Positions 16,118-29,318 are shown, counted from the first letter of the stretch. The stretch is DNA of 64,000 bases from Bradyrhizobium sp. CSA112 (GCF_029051645.1 NZ_JAACFS010000002.1:372001-436000), one strand, 5' to 3'. Notes: generated by a model from the letters alone, not told the origin. Made by a program: numbers and translations.

Positions 16118-18172
16118 ATGTTGGATCTTGCGATTGTAGGGGGCGGCCCGGGCGGCTTGATGAGCGCCTGGTATTTGAAGAAAAAGCTCGGCGATCTCTG
16201 CCGCATCACGATCTACGAGGCGTCCGACCGTGTCGGGGGTAAGATCGTTTCGCGCAAATTCGATACCGCGCCGGCGATGTACGAGGCAGGCGTCGCCGAG
16301 ATCTACGATTATTCGATGACCGGCCCGGATCCGCTGCGGGAACTGATCCAGCATTTCGGCCTGCAGACGATACCGATGGACGCCGAGCAGGTGCATATCG
16401 ACGGCGAACTGCTCCACGACGTGCCGGGCATGCGCCGCAAGTATGGCGAGAAGACCGCGGCTGCGATTGAGGCGTTCCGCAAGCGTTGCAGCGATATGGT
16501 GTCGCCAATCGAATATTATGAAGGCGTCGGCGCCCACGACAACGAGCATCCCTGGGCCTACAAGACCTGCGAGGAAGTGCTGGACGAGGAAGTCGACGAT
16601 CCCACGGCCAAGCGGTTCTTCAAGGTGATGGCGCGATCGGATATCGCGACCGAGAGCCACAACACCAACGGGCTGAACGCGCTGAAGAATTTCGTGATGG
16701 ATGTCGACGGCTATATCAGCCTGTACTCGATCCAGAACGGCAACGAGCAGTTGATCGACTGCCTGCGCTCGGAAGTCGATGCCGACATCCAGCTCAATCA
16801 TCGCGTGCTCAAGGTCGGAAAGACCTCCTCGGGTCGCTATCAGCTCAACATGATGAACGGGAAGGGGCCGGAGACACGGGATTTCGATCTGGTGCTGATG
16901 TGCCTGCCGCATTCCTGGCTCGCCACCATGCGCTGGGACGGCGAAGACCTGCGCAAGTCGATGGTCAAGCATGTCGCCTATTTCGACCGTCCGGCGCATT
17001 ATCTGAGGGTTTCGATCCTGTTCGACGAACCGTTCTGGGGCGAGAAGATCGCCGGCGCCTGGTTCATGTCGGAAGCGTTCGGCGGCTGCTGCGTCTACAA
17101 CGAGGGCGCCCGCCACGACGTCGGCAAGCACGGCGTGCTCAACTGGTTGATCGCCGGGTCGGACGCGCTGGCATTTGCCAACCTCAGCGACCAGGAACTG
17201 ATCGACGCCGCGCTCAAGTCGCTGCCGGCTTCGTTCGGCGATGCGCGCGATCATTTCCTGGAAGGCAAGATCCACCGCTGGTTGTCTTCGGTCAACGCGA
17301 TTCCCGGCGGCCTGCCGGTGCGTGACGTCATGACCAACCACCGCCCGGAGCCGAAGCAGCATCCGGGGATCGTCGTGGTCGGCGACTACCTGTTCGATTC
17401 GACGCTAAACGGTCTGCTCGACTCCTCCGACGCCGCCACCGATATCATTCTGACCGAGATGATGCGGTTGCGCCGTGCCCGTGCACAGCAGGGCGAGGTG
17501 TCGTCCGACAAGATCGACCGCAGCTATTTCGAGAATTACCGCGGCCTTGGTCCTTACAGCGAAGTCTGGAGCAAGTTTACCGATCCGGCTTATCTCACCG
17601 ACCTGATCAAGATCGTCTGGGACAGGGCCAAGGGCTACAAGCTGCTCGTTGCAGGCTCGGCCAGCGGCGAACTGGTCGGCGCGCTGCGCGAGCGCGGCAT
17701 CGATGCCTGGGGCATCGAGAACAACCGAGCGATCCACGCAAAAACGCCGAAGGCGGTGCGGAAGTTCAACAAGCTCGGCTCCATCGTCGACATGCCGTTC
17801 AAGGACGATGAGTTCGATTTCGTGTTCGAGACCAGCCTGTGTCACGTTTCCGAAAAGCAGGTCCCGCGCGCGGTGCGCGAGCTCAACCGCGTCGTGAAGA
17901 CCGGACTGGTGTTCGGGTCGGTGACGTCGGACATGGCGCCCGCGCTGATCGACCGCTACGACCTGTTGCGCGGCGTGAAGAAGCTCGGCACCTGGTGGGA
18001 GTGGTCTGAATTGTTCTTCGGCAACGGGTTCGACCTCTCGATGCACCGCCGCGACTGCACCGATGCGGTGTGGGCCGCGACGCTGGCCGCCAACAAGGGG
18101 CCGGGCCAGTGGTACGCCGACTCCGACAGCCTGCGCTATTCGTTTTTTGACAAGGTCGAATCAGACGATTGA
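16118..18172 (+). CDS. Flavin amine oxidase-like / SAM methyltransferase fusion protein
   Basis: A 684-residue two-domain protein. Residues 1 to about 450 form an FAD-dependent amine oxidase/desaturase-like domain: IVGGGPGGL at 6-14, then EASDRVGGKIVS, and near the end VVVGDYLFDSTLNGLLDS, which resembles the C-terminal FAD contact. Residues from about 465 form a class I methyltransferase-like domain. It shows LLVAGSASGELVGALRERG (motif I-like), an acidic position in IENN, and IVDMPFKDDEFDFVFETS (motif II/post-II-like). The glycine-rich loop is atypical (AGSASGE). A fusion of oxidation and methyl transfer suggests tailoring of one small molecule. The ABC exporter gene follows 176 nt downstream. 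The substrate is unknown. Confidence 0.8.
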   Translation: MLDLAIVGGGPGGLMSAWYLKKKLGDLCRITIYEASDRVGGKIVSRKFDTAPAMYEAGVAEIYDYSMTGPDPLRELIQHFGLQTIPMDAEQVHIDGELLHDVPGMRRKYGEKTAAAIEAFRKRCSDMVSPIEYYEGVGAHDNEHPWAYKTCEEVLDEEVDDPTAKRFFKVMARSDIATESHNTNGLNALKNFVMDVDGYISLYSIQNGNEQLIDCLRSEVDADIQLNHRVLKVGKTSSGRYQLNMMNGKGPETRDFDLVLMCLPHSWLATMRWDGEDLRKSMVKHVAYFDRPAHYLRVSILFDEPFWGEKIAGAWFMSEAFGGCCVYNEGARHDVGKHGVLNWLIAGSDALAFANLSDQELIDAALKSLPASFGDARDHFLEGKIHRWLSSVNAIPGGLPVRDVMTNHRPEPKQHPGIVVVGDYLFDSTLNGLLDSSDAATDIILTEMMRLRRARAQQGEVSSDKIDRSYFENYRGLGPYSEVWSKFTDPAYLTDLIKIVWDRAKGYKLLVAGSASGELVGALRERGIDAWGIENNRAIHAKTPKAVRKFNKLGSIVDMPFKDDEFDFVFETSLCHVSEKQVPRAVRELNRVVKTGLVFGSVTSDMAPALIDRYDLLRGVKKLGTWWEWSELFFGNGFDLSMHRRDCTDAVWAATLAANKGPGQWYADSDSLRYSFFDKVESDD

Positions 18173-18192
18173 GCTCCGCCCGGTTGTATTAA

Positions 18193-18241
18193 GGCGCGAC
18201 TGGCTCTGGACTGGCTCTGATGAATCAGAGTCAGTCGCGCC
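18193..18241 (+). promoter_or_regulatory. Two alternative hairpins sharing one 3' arm
   Basis: An 11-nt direct repeat (18198-18208 and 18209-18219) precedes a single complementary arm at 18225-18241. The outer copy can pair with 18226-18241 over 16 bp with one G-U; the inner copy can instead form a 12-bp hairpin (18209-18220 with 18225-18236). These are mutually exclusive. There is no T-tract. It lies between the fusion gene and the ABC exporter gene and could terminate, protect or attenuate. Confidence 0.6.
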
Positions 18242-18348
18242 AAATGTTTGCCGAATTCATCCCGATCGCATAGAATCCTTTGCGGTAGCGCTCGCCGCTG
18301 CCGCGTTCGATTTGCGGTCATGCCGGCCGTGCAGCATCGGTTGGTTTC

Positions 18349-20385
18349 ATGGCGCCCAAGCCTCCTTCCTCGGATGATCAGAATCCCGCGCCGGCGGACG
18401 ATCCTGAGCTTGCGAAGAAGCTCGCGGTTGAGGCTGCCGCTGCGCCCCTGGCTGGTGGCAAGGCGGCCGGTGCGCCTCCTGACGACGAAAAGGACAGCGA
18501 AGAGGACGAGCTGGAGCTCGACGACGATGATGATGACGAGGACCTCGTCGTCTTCACCGCCAAGGAAGCCGCCGGCGCGATGGCCACCGTCTACGGCTTC
18601 GTCAAGCCGTATCTGGGCAATTACAGGAAGCTGCTTGTCTTCGTGACCTTCGGCGTTCTCGTTGAGACGCTGTTCAACGTCATCATGCCGCTGAGCCTGA
18701 AATTCCTGATCGACGACGCGCTCGGCGAAGAGGATTTTCAGGCGCTCTACAAGATCCTTGGCGTGCTTGCGGTCGCCGGCATCATCACCTCGATCATTGC
18801 GGTCTGGTACGAGCGCTGGGATGCGCGGCTGGCGGCATGCATCATTGCCGATGTGCGGACGCGGCTGTTCGAACACGTCCAGAACCTGCCGGCGTCGTAT
18901 TTCGCCCGGACCAAGCGCGGTGAAATCCTCTCGCGCTTCTCAATCGACCTTGCGGCCTTCGAGGGTTCGATCAAGACCTTCGCCAACAGCGCTGCCTTGC
19001 CGTTCCTGGAACTGATCGCCGGCATCATCCTGATGCTGTTTTTGAACTGGCAGCTTGCGGCCGTGGCGCTCCTGGTGTTTCCGATCACGCTGATCGGGCC
19101 GCGGATTTTGACGCCGAAGGCGGTGCAGGCGAATTACGAGCAGAAGCTCAACGAATCGGCGCTGCTCGGCACCGTGCAGGAAAACGTGGCGGCGCAGGCG
19201 GTGATCAAGGCATTCAGCCTGCAGCGCCGCACGCTCGGCTGGTTCACCATGCGCAACCAGCAAGTCCGCATCAAGACCGCGTCCGCCGTCTTCCTCTCCA
19301 CGATGGTGGAACGCACCGTCACCATTTCAGTATTGCTGCTGCACCTCGTGGTGCTGGCGATCGGCGCCTATCTCGCCACCAAGGGCCAGATCACCATCGG
19401 CACCTTCGTCACCTTCGAAAGCGCGTTCTGGGAGGTGTCCTACAACATCGCCCATCTGATGCATTTCATTCCGGTGTCGATCCAGTCGGCGGCGGCGGTG
19501 CGGCATATGCAGGAGCTGCTGGATGAGCCGACGCGCGGTGCTGATCGTCCGGGCGCGCCTGACTTGCCGCGCATCACCAACGACATCACCTTCGACCGCG
19601 TCACTTTCGCATACGAAGGCAGCGAGACGCCCGTGCTCGACAATTTCAGCCTCAAGCTTGGCGTCGGCAAGCGTATCGCAATCGTTGGTCCCAGCGGCTC
19701 GGGCAAGAGCACGCTGCTCAACCTGATCTTGCGTCTTTACACGCCGGACGAGGGGCGGGTGGCGATCGACGGCGTCGACATCCGCCGCGTGACCCGCGAA
19801 TCCCTGCGGGCGAGCATGGCGATCGTGTTCCAGGAGAACATGCTGTTCAACATGTCGATCCGCGAGAACATCCGGCTCGGCAAGGAAGGCGCCAGCGACG
19901 CGGAAGTCGAGGAAGCGGCGCGCAAGGCCGAGATTCACCGCTACATCATGAGCCTGCCGCAGAAATACGACACGCCGGTCGGCGAACGCGGCGATACGCT
20001 GTCGGGTGGCCAGCGTCAGCGCATCGCGATCGCGCGCGCGATCATCCGCAATCCCTCACTGCTGCTGCTCGATGAAGCGACGTCGGCGCTCGACCAGACC
20101 ACGGAAGCCGCGATCAACCGCACGCTTCTGAACGTGGCGGAAGGGCGCACCATGATCTGGTCGACACACCGCCTGACGTCGGTGGTCGAGATGGACGAGA
20201 TCATCGTGATTTCAGGCGGCAAGGCGATCGAGCGCGGCTCGCATGCGCAGTTGCTGGCAGCCAACGGTGTCTATCGCAAGCTCTGGGACGACCAGGGCCG
20301 CCACACACCGCACAACGCCGCCGCTGAGGCCGACGACGACAATGAAGACGATGACGATGAAGAGGATGATGACGCGAAGGAGTGA
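18349..20385 (+). CDS. ABC exporter (fused TM and ATPase) with acidic tails at both ends
   Basis: A 678-residue type IV (MsbA/LmrA-like) half-transporter. After an acidic N-terminal tail (residues 45-66 almost all Asp/Glu) come six transmembrane helices at about 80-380. The nucleotide-binding domain has Walker A GPSGSGKST (about 445), the LSGGQ signature (about 550), Walker B LLLLDEATSALD (about 571) and the H-loop STHRL. The C-terminal 19 residues are again almost all Asp/Glu. It should work as a homodimer in the inner membrane, exporting a lipid or small molecule. It lies downstream of the oxidase-methyltransferase, which suggests that enzyme's product as cargo. The two acidic tails are not usual in this family. 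Confidence 0.92.
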   Translation: MAPKPPSSDDQNPAPADDPELAKKLAVEAAAAPLAGGKAAGAPPDDEKDSEEDELELDDDDDDEDLVVFTAKEAAGAMATVYGFVKPYLGNYRKLLVFVTFGVLVETLFNVIMPLSLKFLIDDALGEEDFQALYKILGVLAVAGIITSIIAVWYERWDARLAACIIADVRTRLFEHVQNLPASYFARTKRGEILSRFSIDLAAFEGSIKTFANSAALPFLELIAGIILMLFLNWQLAAVALLVFPITLIGPRILTPKAVQANYEQKLNESALLGTVQENVAAQAVIKAFSLQRRTLGWFTMRNQQVRIKTASAVFLSTMVERTVTISVLLLHLVVLAIGAYLATKGQITIGTFVTFESAFWEVSYNIAHLMHFIPVSIQSAAAVRHMQELLDEPTRGADRPGAPDLPRITNDITFDRVTFAYEGSETPVLDNFSLKLGVGKRIAIVGPSGSGKSTLLNLILRLYTPDEGRVAIDGVDIRRVTRESLRASMAIVFQENMLFNMSIRENIRLGKEGASDAEVEEAARKAEIHRYIMSLPQKYDTPVGERGDTLSGGQRQRIAIARAIIRNPSLLLLDEATSALDQTTEAAINRTLLNVAEGRTMIWSTHRLTSVVEMDEIIVISGGKAIERGSHAQLLAANGVYRKLWDDQGRHTPHNAAAEADDDNEDDDDEEDDDAKE

Positions 20386-20459
20386 GCAGGGCGGTTTGAC
20401 CCTGCGCTGATTCCATTGCGCATCCGCCGCAAGGCGCCTTCGCCGAACCACGCCAGGAA

Positions 20460-20819
20460 GCGCGCGCAGCGCTATGCACGCCGGCCGGGGCTACGATCTC
20501 CGCCTGGACCGCGCCGATCAGCGCGTCATACATGATGCCGTATTGGCGGCTGGGCGGCTTCTTCTCCAGCAGGTAGCCGAATCGCGAGATCCAGTTTTCG
20601 CCGTCATGGGTGGCCGAGCGAAGCACCGAATCGGCGATTCCGGTCTGGTAGAAGCGACCGAGCTGCTCGTCGCCGCTGATTTTTTCGACGCGGAGGTCGA
20701 ATGGATAGGCCTGATGCGGATCGATCAGAACAGTCGGGATGCCCGCGCGTCCGAGCATGGCGGCCGCGGTCGAGCCGGCAAGGCCGCCCGCCGATGATCG
20801 CGATGTCGGCGTATTTCAT
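20460..20819 (-). pseudogene. Frameshifted N-terminal remnant of an FAD-dependent oxidoreductase
   Basis: On the minus strand the start MKYADIAIIGG (ATG at 20819) runs out of frame at about 20785. One base too many there breaks what would be the dinucleotide-binding motif GGGLAGST. The next frame continues with AAAMLGRAGIPTVLIDP and a further stretch including GDEQLGRFYQTGIADSVLR. This is typical of the first 110-120 residues of FAD-binding hydroxylases. After about 20460 the resemblance stops and the frame runs antisense into the ABC gene. The rest, several hundred residues, is missing. The left boundary is approximate. Confidence 0.72.
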
Positions 20820-21485
20820 GGGCAATCCCGGCCGTGTTGCGCCAGTTTTGCGCCCGGAAAGGCAAATAAAGGCTTAGCCGGGAAAAACTGGAACCGGAGA
20901 TCGGTGCCCTCGGTCTTATTTATCCGGGTAAAAACAAGCCGAGTCGGTACGCCGCGGGAGGGCAGGGCATCGCCATTTCGGACCTCCCGAACTCGCGCGA
21001 AACGCTGAATCCGCAGACGCCGTAGGCGTTTCCAGCGTTCTCGTTTCGCTTGACTTAGCTATCCACCGCTTATAGAAGACGGCCACTTAACGACAGGCGG
21101 TGAGCAACGCCAGCGTCGGAACGGAACACCCTTTCAAATCCTTCTGGACTGAGACGGGCACCAACCTCGACGAATGCCGCTCAAACGCTGTCGATCATAT
21201 TGCTAGGCAATGCCAGGACGATTTTAGTTCTCTTGAGCACGTCCTCTTGAGAGTGAACTCGGATGCATGACCTCGAAAGCAGGCCGGACAGCGAGCGCTG
21301 ATCGGTCTTCATTCGCGGTCCTCTGTGGCGTCGAAGCGCTTTCCGCTCAGCGATGAGTGGTTGGCGCGATTTCGTTTTGCGTGGATGTTTTTTCACGCAA
21401 GGCGGGCCGAACGGAACGGCTAGTTCCGAGAAGAATTTGCGAGGCCATTCCAAGGTTTCGCGCGAACTAAAGGGTGAAGGCTGAC
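20820..21485. promoter_or_regulatory. Gene-free leader of the str operon
   Basis: This 666-nt interval holds no convincing gene. An inverted repeat at 21001-21039 (outer arms 21001-21007 and 21033-21039, inner arms 21016-21021 and 21025-21030) lies immediately before the likely promoter at 21049-21076. That leaves a leader of about 400 nt ahead of rpsL. A long leader is compatible with post-transcriptional control of the str operon, but no specific S7-type site was recognised. A purine-rich GGGTGAAGG precedes the rpsL start. Confidence 0.4.
21049..21076 (+). promoter_or_regulatory. Probable sigma-70-type promoter of the str operon
   Basis: CTTGACT (21049-21055) resembles the alphaproteobacterial -35 element. 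TATAGA follows at 21071-21076 (15-nt spacing; ATAGAA gives 16). The site is upstream of rpsL and downstream of all accessory genes, where the operon needs a promoter. Confidence 0.45.
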
Positions 21486-21857
21486 ATGCCGACGATCAAC
21501 CAGCTGATCGCAAAACCGCGTACGGTACAGAAGTCGCGCAAGAAGGTGCCGGCGCTGCAGCAGTCGCCGCAGAAGCGCGGCGTTTGCACGCGCGTCTACA
21601 CCACGACCCCGAAGAAGCCGAACTCGGCGCTTCGTAAGGTCGCCAAGGTGCGCCTGACCAACGGCTTCGAAGTGATCGGCTACATCCCGGGTGAGGGTCA
21701 TAACCTTCAGGAGCACTCGGTGGTGATGATCCGCGGCGGCCGCGTCAAGGACTTGCCCGGCGTGCGCTACCACATCCTCCGCGGCGTCCTCGATACCCAG
21801 GGCGTCAAGAACCGTAAGCAGCGTCGTTCGAAGTACGGCGCGAAGCGTCCGAAGTAA
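21486..21857 (+). CDS. rpsL: 30S ribosomal protein S12
   Basis: S12 sits at the decoding centre and controls accuracy. The 123-residue product has the conserved [11 protein letters not shown] and [12 protein letters not shown] blocks. The lysines corresponding to E. coli K42/K43 and K87 are present, so it is a streptomycin-sensitive type by sequence. The start at 21486 (MPTINQL) is the family start; an in-frame upstream codon at 21474 adds residues absent from the family. It is the first gene of the str-S10-spc-alpha run. Confidence 0.98.
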   Translation: MPTINQLIAKPRTVQKSRKKVPALQQSPQKRGVCTRVYTTTPKKPNSALRKVAKVRLTNGFEVIGYIPGEGHNLQEHSVVMIRGGRVKDLPGVRYHILRGVLDTQGVKNRKQRRSKYGAKRPK

Positions 21858-22343
<486 letters not shown>

Positions 22344-22373
22344 CGGCGAAACACGGATTTTAAGGAACAGCCC

Positions 22374-24446
<2,073 letters not shown>

Positions 24447-24486
24447 TTGTCGTTGGTTCAAAGCTAACGACTGAACGGAGAGTCAA

Positions 24487-25677
<1,191 letters not shown>

Positions 25678-25689
25678 GCGAACAGGGAA

Positions 25690-25730
25690 TGGCGAGTAGC
25701 GAGTGGATTTAATCCATTCGCTATTCGCTA
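25690..25730 (+). repeat. 18-bp hairpin repeat between tuf and rpsJ (GAATGGCGAATAG family)
   Basis: Arms 25690-25707 and 25713-25730 pair along 18 bp with three G-U wobbles and a 5-nt loop. The arm sequence (alternating TAGCGA/TGGCGA words) matches the family seen again at 38311-38371, including a following CACTCGC word. No T-tract is present here. It lies inside the ribosomal run and may act on mRNA stability. Confidence 0.8.
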
Positions 25731-25770
25731 CGCACCACTCGCCCTACGCGACAAAGAAAGACAAACGGCA

Positions 25771-26079
25771 ATGAACGGCCAAAATATTCGCATCCGTCTC
25801 AAGGCGTTCGACCATCGTATCCTCGATACGTCGACCCGCGAGATCGTGAACACGGCGAAACGTACCGGTGCCCAGGTTCGCGGACCCATTCCGCTGCCCA
25901 CCCGCATCGAGAAGTTCACCGTCAACCGTTCACCGCACGTCGACAAGAAGAGCCGCGAGCAATTCGAGATGCGCACCCACAAGCGCCTTCTCGACATTGT
26001 CGACCCGACCCCGCAGACCGTCGATGCTCTCATGAAGCTCGACCTGGCCGCCGGTGTCGACGTCGAGATCAAGCTCTAA
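25771..26079 (+). CDS. rpsJ: 30S ribosomal protein S10
   Basis: S10 is a 30S head protein that also serves as the NusE antitermination factor. The 102-residue product begins [19 protein letters not shown] and includes [20 protein letters not shown], as expected. It opens the S10 part of the operon, 93 nt after tuf, with the hairpin repeat in between. Confidence 0.98.
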
Positions 26080-26129
26080 ATTTCAGGATCGTCCGAAGTT
26101 AGCGGACAGAAAGAACAGGAAGCACGCCG

Positions 26130-26849
26130 ATGCGCTCCGGAGTGATCGCACAAAAGGTCGGGATGACGCGGGTCTTTACGGAGACCGGCGAACATATCCC
26201 TGTGACCGTGCTGAAGCTGGGCAATTGCCAAGTGCTGGGCCACCGCACGACCGAGAAGAACGGTTACGTTGCGCTGCAGCTCGGGGCCGGTAGCCGCAAG
26301 ACCGTCTATCTGCCGAAGGCAGAGCGCGGCCAGTTTGCAGTCGCCAAGGTCGAGCCCAAGCGGAAGGTCACCGAGTTTCGCGTGTCCGAGGACGCGTTGA
26401 TCCCGGTTGGCGCCGAGATTCAGGCCGACCATTTCGTCGTCGGCCAGTTCGTCGACGTCACCGGCACCTCGGTCGGTAAGGGTTTTGCCGGCGGCATGAA
26501 GCGCTGGAATTTCGGCGGTCTGCGCGCCACCCACGGTGTGTCGGTTTCGCATCGTTCGATCGGTTCGACCGGCGGACGTCAGGATCCCGGCAAGACCTTC
26601 AAGAACAAGAAGATGCCCGGTCACATGGGTGTCGATCGCATCACCACGCTCAACCTGCGTGTGGTGCAGACCGACGTCGAGCGCGGCCTGATCCTCGTCG
26701 AAGGCGCCGTTCCCGGCTCCAAGGGCGGCTGGATCTCGGTGCGCGATGCCGTGAAGAAGCCGTTGCCGAAGGAAGCTCCGAAGCCCGGCAAGTTCAAGGT
26801 CGCCGGCGGCGAGCAGGCTCAGGCTCCGGCCGAGCAGGAGGGCGCGTGA
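26130..26849 (+). CDS. rplC: 50S ribosomal protein L3
   Basis: L3 nucleates 50S assembly and has a long extension reaching toward the peptidyl-transferase centre. The 239-residue product starts [16 protein letters not shown] and contains the [20 protein letters not shown] loop, which carries the usual methylated-Gln region. The C-terminus ends in a short Ala/Gln-rich tail (about 25 residues beyond the core), common in this order. The stop is separated by 1 nt from the rplD start. Confidence 0.98.
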   Translation: MRSGVIAQKVGMTRVFTETGEHIPVTVLKLGNCQVLGHRTTEKNGYVALQLGAGSRKTVYLPKAERGQFAVAKVEPKRKVTEFRVSEDALIPVGAEIQADHFVVGQFVDVTGTSVGKGFAGGMKRWNFGGLRATHGVSVSHRSIGSTGGRQDPGKTFKNKKMPGHMGVDRITTLNLRVVQTDVERGLILVEGAVPGSKGGWISVRDAVKKPLPKEAPKPGKFKVAGGEQAQAPAEQEGA

Positions 26850-26850
26850 G

Positions 26851-27471
26851 ATGGAACTGAAAGTCACGACGCTAGAAGGCAAGGAAGCTGGATCCGTCCA
26901 GCTCTCGGACGCGATCTTCGGTCTCGAGCCGCGCGCCGACATCATCCAGCGTTGCGTGCAATGGCAGCTCAACAAGCGCCAGGCCGGAACGCACAAGACG
27001 CAGGGCCGCGCCGATGTCTGGCGCACCGGCAAGAAGATGTACAAGCAGAAGGGCACCGGCGGCGCCCGTCACGGCTCGGCCCGCGTGCCGCAGTTCCGCG
27101 GCGGTGGCCGTGCGTTCGGCCCGGTGGTCCGCTCGCACGCGACCGACCTGCCGAAGAAGGTGCGCGCGCTGGCGCTCAAGCACGCTTTGTCGGCGAAGGC
27201 CAAGGACGGCGGCCTGATCGTGATCGAAAGCGCACAGGTCAAGGACGCCAAGACCAAGGCGCTGGTCGGCCATTTCTCGGGTCTCGGCCTGACCAATGCG
27301 CTGATCATCGACGGCGCCGAGCTGCACACCGGTTTCGCAACCGCTGCGCGCAACATTCCGAATATCGACGTGCTGCCGATCCAGGGCATCAACGTCTATG
27401 ACATTCTGCGTCGTCAGAAGCTCGTGCTGACGAAGGCGGCAGTCGATGCGCTGGAGGCGCGCTTCAAATGA
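26851..27471 (+). CDS. rplD: 50S ribosomal protein L4
   Basis: L4 lines the nascent-peptide tunnel and in some bacteria represses the S10 operon. The 206-residue product has the loop rich in basic and Gly residues ([20 protein letters not shown]) and the normal C-terminal domain. It overlaps rplW by 4 nt (ATGA), a sign of translational coupling. Confidence 0.98.
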   Translation: MELKVTTLEGKEAGSVQLSDAIFGLEPRADIIQRCVQWQLNKRQAGTHKTQGRADVWRTGKKMYKQKGTGGARHGSARVPQFRGGGRAFGPVVRSHATDLPKKVRALALKHALSAKAKDGGLIVIESAQVKDAKTKALVGHFSGLGLTNALIIDGAELHTGFATAARNIPNIDVLPIQGINVYDILRRQKLVLTKAAVDALEARFK

Positions 27472-27767
27472 AGAATATCGATCCGCGCCATTACGACGTG
27501 ATCGTAGCTCCTGTCGTCACCGAAAAGGCGACGGTAGCATCCGAGCACAACAAGGTCGTGTTCAAGGTCGCCAGCAAGGCGACCAAGCCGCAAATCAAGG
27601 AAGCCGTCGAGAAGCTGTTCGACGTTAAGGTGAAGCGCGTGAATACGCTGGTCCGCAAGGGCAAGACCAAGGTGTTCCGCGGCAATTTCGGTTCGCAGTC
27701 GGACGTGAAGCGGGCTGTCGTGACCCTCGAAGAGGGCCACCGCATCGACGTCACCACCGGACTATAA
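27468..27767 (+). CDS. rplW: 50S ribosomal protein L23
   Basis: L23 lies at the tunnel exit and docks trigger factor and SRP. The 99-residue product starts [20 protein letters not shown] and has the standard length. It overlaps the end of rplD by 4 nt and is followed by rplB after 12 nt. Confidence 0.98.
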   Translation: MKNIDPRHYDVIVAPVVTEKATVASEHNKVVFKVASKATKPQIKEAVEKLFDVKVKRVNTLVRKGKTKVFRGNFGSQSDVKRAVVTLEEGHRIDVTTGL

Positions 27768-27779
27768 GGCGACACAGCG

Positions 27780-28613
27780 ATGGCATTGAAAACATACAAT
27801 CCGACGACGCCGGGCCAGCGCCAGCTGGTGATGGTCGACCGTTCGGCGCTCTACAAGGGCAAGCCGGTGAAGGCTTTGACCGAGGGCAAGCTCGGCAATG
27901 GCGGCCGCAACAACACCGGCCGCATCACCGTGCGTTTCCGCGGCGGCGGCCACAAGAAGTCCTATCGCATGGTGGACTTCAAGCGGAACAAGGTTGACGT
28001 TCCCGCTGTCGTCGAGCGGCTGGAATACGATCCGAACCGCACCGCGTTCATCGCGCTGATCAAGTATCAGGACGGCGAGCAGGCCTACATCCTGGCGCCG
28101 CAGCGGCTCGCCGCAGGCGACACGGTCGTTGCCGGCAACTATGTCGACGTGAAGCCCGGCAATGTCATGCCGCTCGGCAACATGCCGGTCGGCACCATCG
28201 TCCATAACATCGAGATGAAGATCGGGAAGGGCGGCCAGATCGCGCGTTCGGCCGGCACCTACGCCCAGATCGTCGGCCGCGATCAGGACTATGTCATTCT
28301 GCGCCTGAACTCGGGCGAGCAGCGCCTGGTGCACGGCCGTTGCCGCGGCACCATCGGTGCGGTGTCGAACCCCGATCACATGAACATCTCGATCGGCAAG
28401 GCCGGCCGTACCCGCTGGCTGGGCTGGCGTCCGCATAACCGCGGCGTCGTCATGAACCCGATCGACCATCCGCACGGCGGCGGCGAAGGCCGCACCTCGG
28501 GCGGCCGCCACCCGGTTACTCCGTGGGGCAAGCCGACCAAGGGCAAGAAGACCCGTTCGAATAAGTCGACCAACAGATTCATCCTCCTAAGCCGCCATAA
28601 GCGGAAGAAGTAA
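27780..28613 (+). CDS. rplB: 50S ribosomal protein L2
   Basis: L2 is one of the largest, most conserved 50S proteins; it joins the subunits and supports the peptidyl-transferase centre. The 277-residue product begins [17 protein letters not shown] and carries the C-terminal [20 protein letters not shown] block with the essential His. It is in the classical order between rplW and rpsS. Confidence 0.99.
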   Translation: MALKTYNPTTPGQRQLVMVDRSALYKGKPVKALTEGKLGNGGRNNTGRITVRFRGGGHKKSYRMVDFKRNKVDVPAVVERLEYDPNRTAFIALIKYQDGEQAYILAPQRLAAGDTVVAGNYVDVKPGNVMPLGNMPVGTIVHNIEMKIGKGGQIARSAGTYAQIVGRDQDYVILRLNSGEQRLVHGRCRGTIGAVSNPDHMNISIGKAGRTRWLGWRPHNRGVVMNPIDHPHGGGEGRTSGGRHPVTPWGKPTKGKKTRSNKSTNRFILLSRHKRKK

Positions 28614-28625
28614 GGAACGCCGGAC

Positions 28626-28904
28626 ATGGTTCGTTCAGTCTGGAAAGGCCCGTTCGTCGAAGCCTCTCTGCTCAAGAAAGCAGACGCTGCGCGCGCGTCC
28701 GGCCGTCACGACGTCATCAAGATCTGGAGCCGCCGCTCGACCATCCTGCCGCAATTCGTCGGCCTGGTTTTCGGCGTCTACAACGGCCAGAAGCACGTGC
28801 CGGTCTCGGTCAACGAGGAAATGGTGGGTCACAAGTTCGGCGAGTTCTCGCCGACCCGTACCTTCCATGGCCACTCTGGCGACAAGAAAGCCAAGAAGGC
28901 TTGA
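28626..28904 (+). CDS. rpsS: 30S ribosomal protein S19
   Basis: S19 pairs with S13 in the 30S head. The 92-residue product shows [12 protein letters not shown] at the N-terminus and [15 protein letters not shown] near the C-terminus. It is spaced 12 nt after rplB and 10 nt before rplV. Confidence 0.98.
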   Translation: MVRSVWKGPFVEASLLKKADAARASGRHDVIKIWSRRSTILPQFVGLVFGVYNGQKHVPVSVNEEMVGHKFGEFSPTRTFHGHSGDKKAKKA

Positions 28905-28914
28905 GGAATAGACG

Positions 28915-29301
28915 ATGAGCAAACCAAAGCGCGAACGTAGCCTCGCGGACAACGAGGCCAAGGCGGTTGCCCGGATGCTGCGCGTCAGCCCGCAGAAGCT
29001 CAATCTTGTCGCGCAATTGATCCGCGGCCGGAAGGCGTCGGCTGCGCTCGCCGACCTGCAGTTCTCGCGCAAGCGGATCGCGGTCGACGTCAAGAAGTGC
29101 CTGGAATCGGCGATTGCGAACGCCGAGAACAACCATGACCTCGAGGTCGACGATCTCGTCGTCGCCGAGGCCCATGTCGGCAACGGCATCGTCATGAAGC
29201 GTTTTTCGCCGCGCGGCCGTGGCCGTTCGGGGCGTGTGTATAAACCGTTCTCGCACCTGACCATCGTGGTTCGTCAGGTCGAGGCCGAGGCTGGCGCTTA
29301 A
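28915..29301 (+). CDS. rplV: 50S ribosomal protein L22
   Basis: L22 reaches from the 50S surface to the tunnel, where its loop forms the constriction with L4. The 128-residue product has the usual [18 protein letters not shown] start region and the hairpin loop near [18 protein letters not shown]. It lies in the standard order before rpsC. Confidence 0.98.
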   Translation: MSKPKRERSLADNEAKAVARMLRVSPQKLNLVAQLIRGRKASAALADLQFSRKRIAVDVKKCLESAIANAENNHDLEVDDLVVAEAHVGNGIVMKRFSPRGRGRSGRVYKPFSHLTIVVRQVEAEAGA

Positions 29302-29318
29302 GGGCGCGGGAGAAAACG

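Noticed and set aside
18500-18545. Asp/Glu codon run as a possible repeat artefact
   Set aside because: The codons are mixed (GAC, GAT, GAG, GAA), so it is not a simple nucleotide repeat; kept as part of the exporter protein.
20474-20797. 107-codon plus-strand frame opposite the flavoprotein remnant
   Set aside because: It is the antisense of the recognisable remnant; the minus strand carries the family motifs.
21486-21857. rpsL streptomycin-resistance substitution
   Set aside because: The lysines in TPKKPNS and GRVKDLPG are unchanged.
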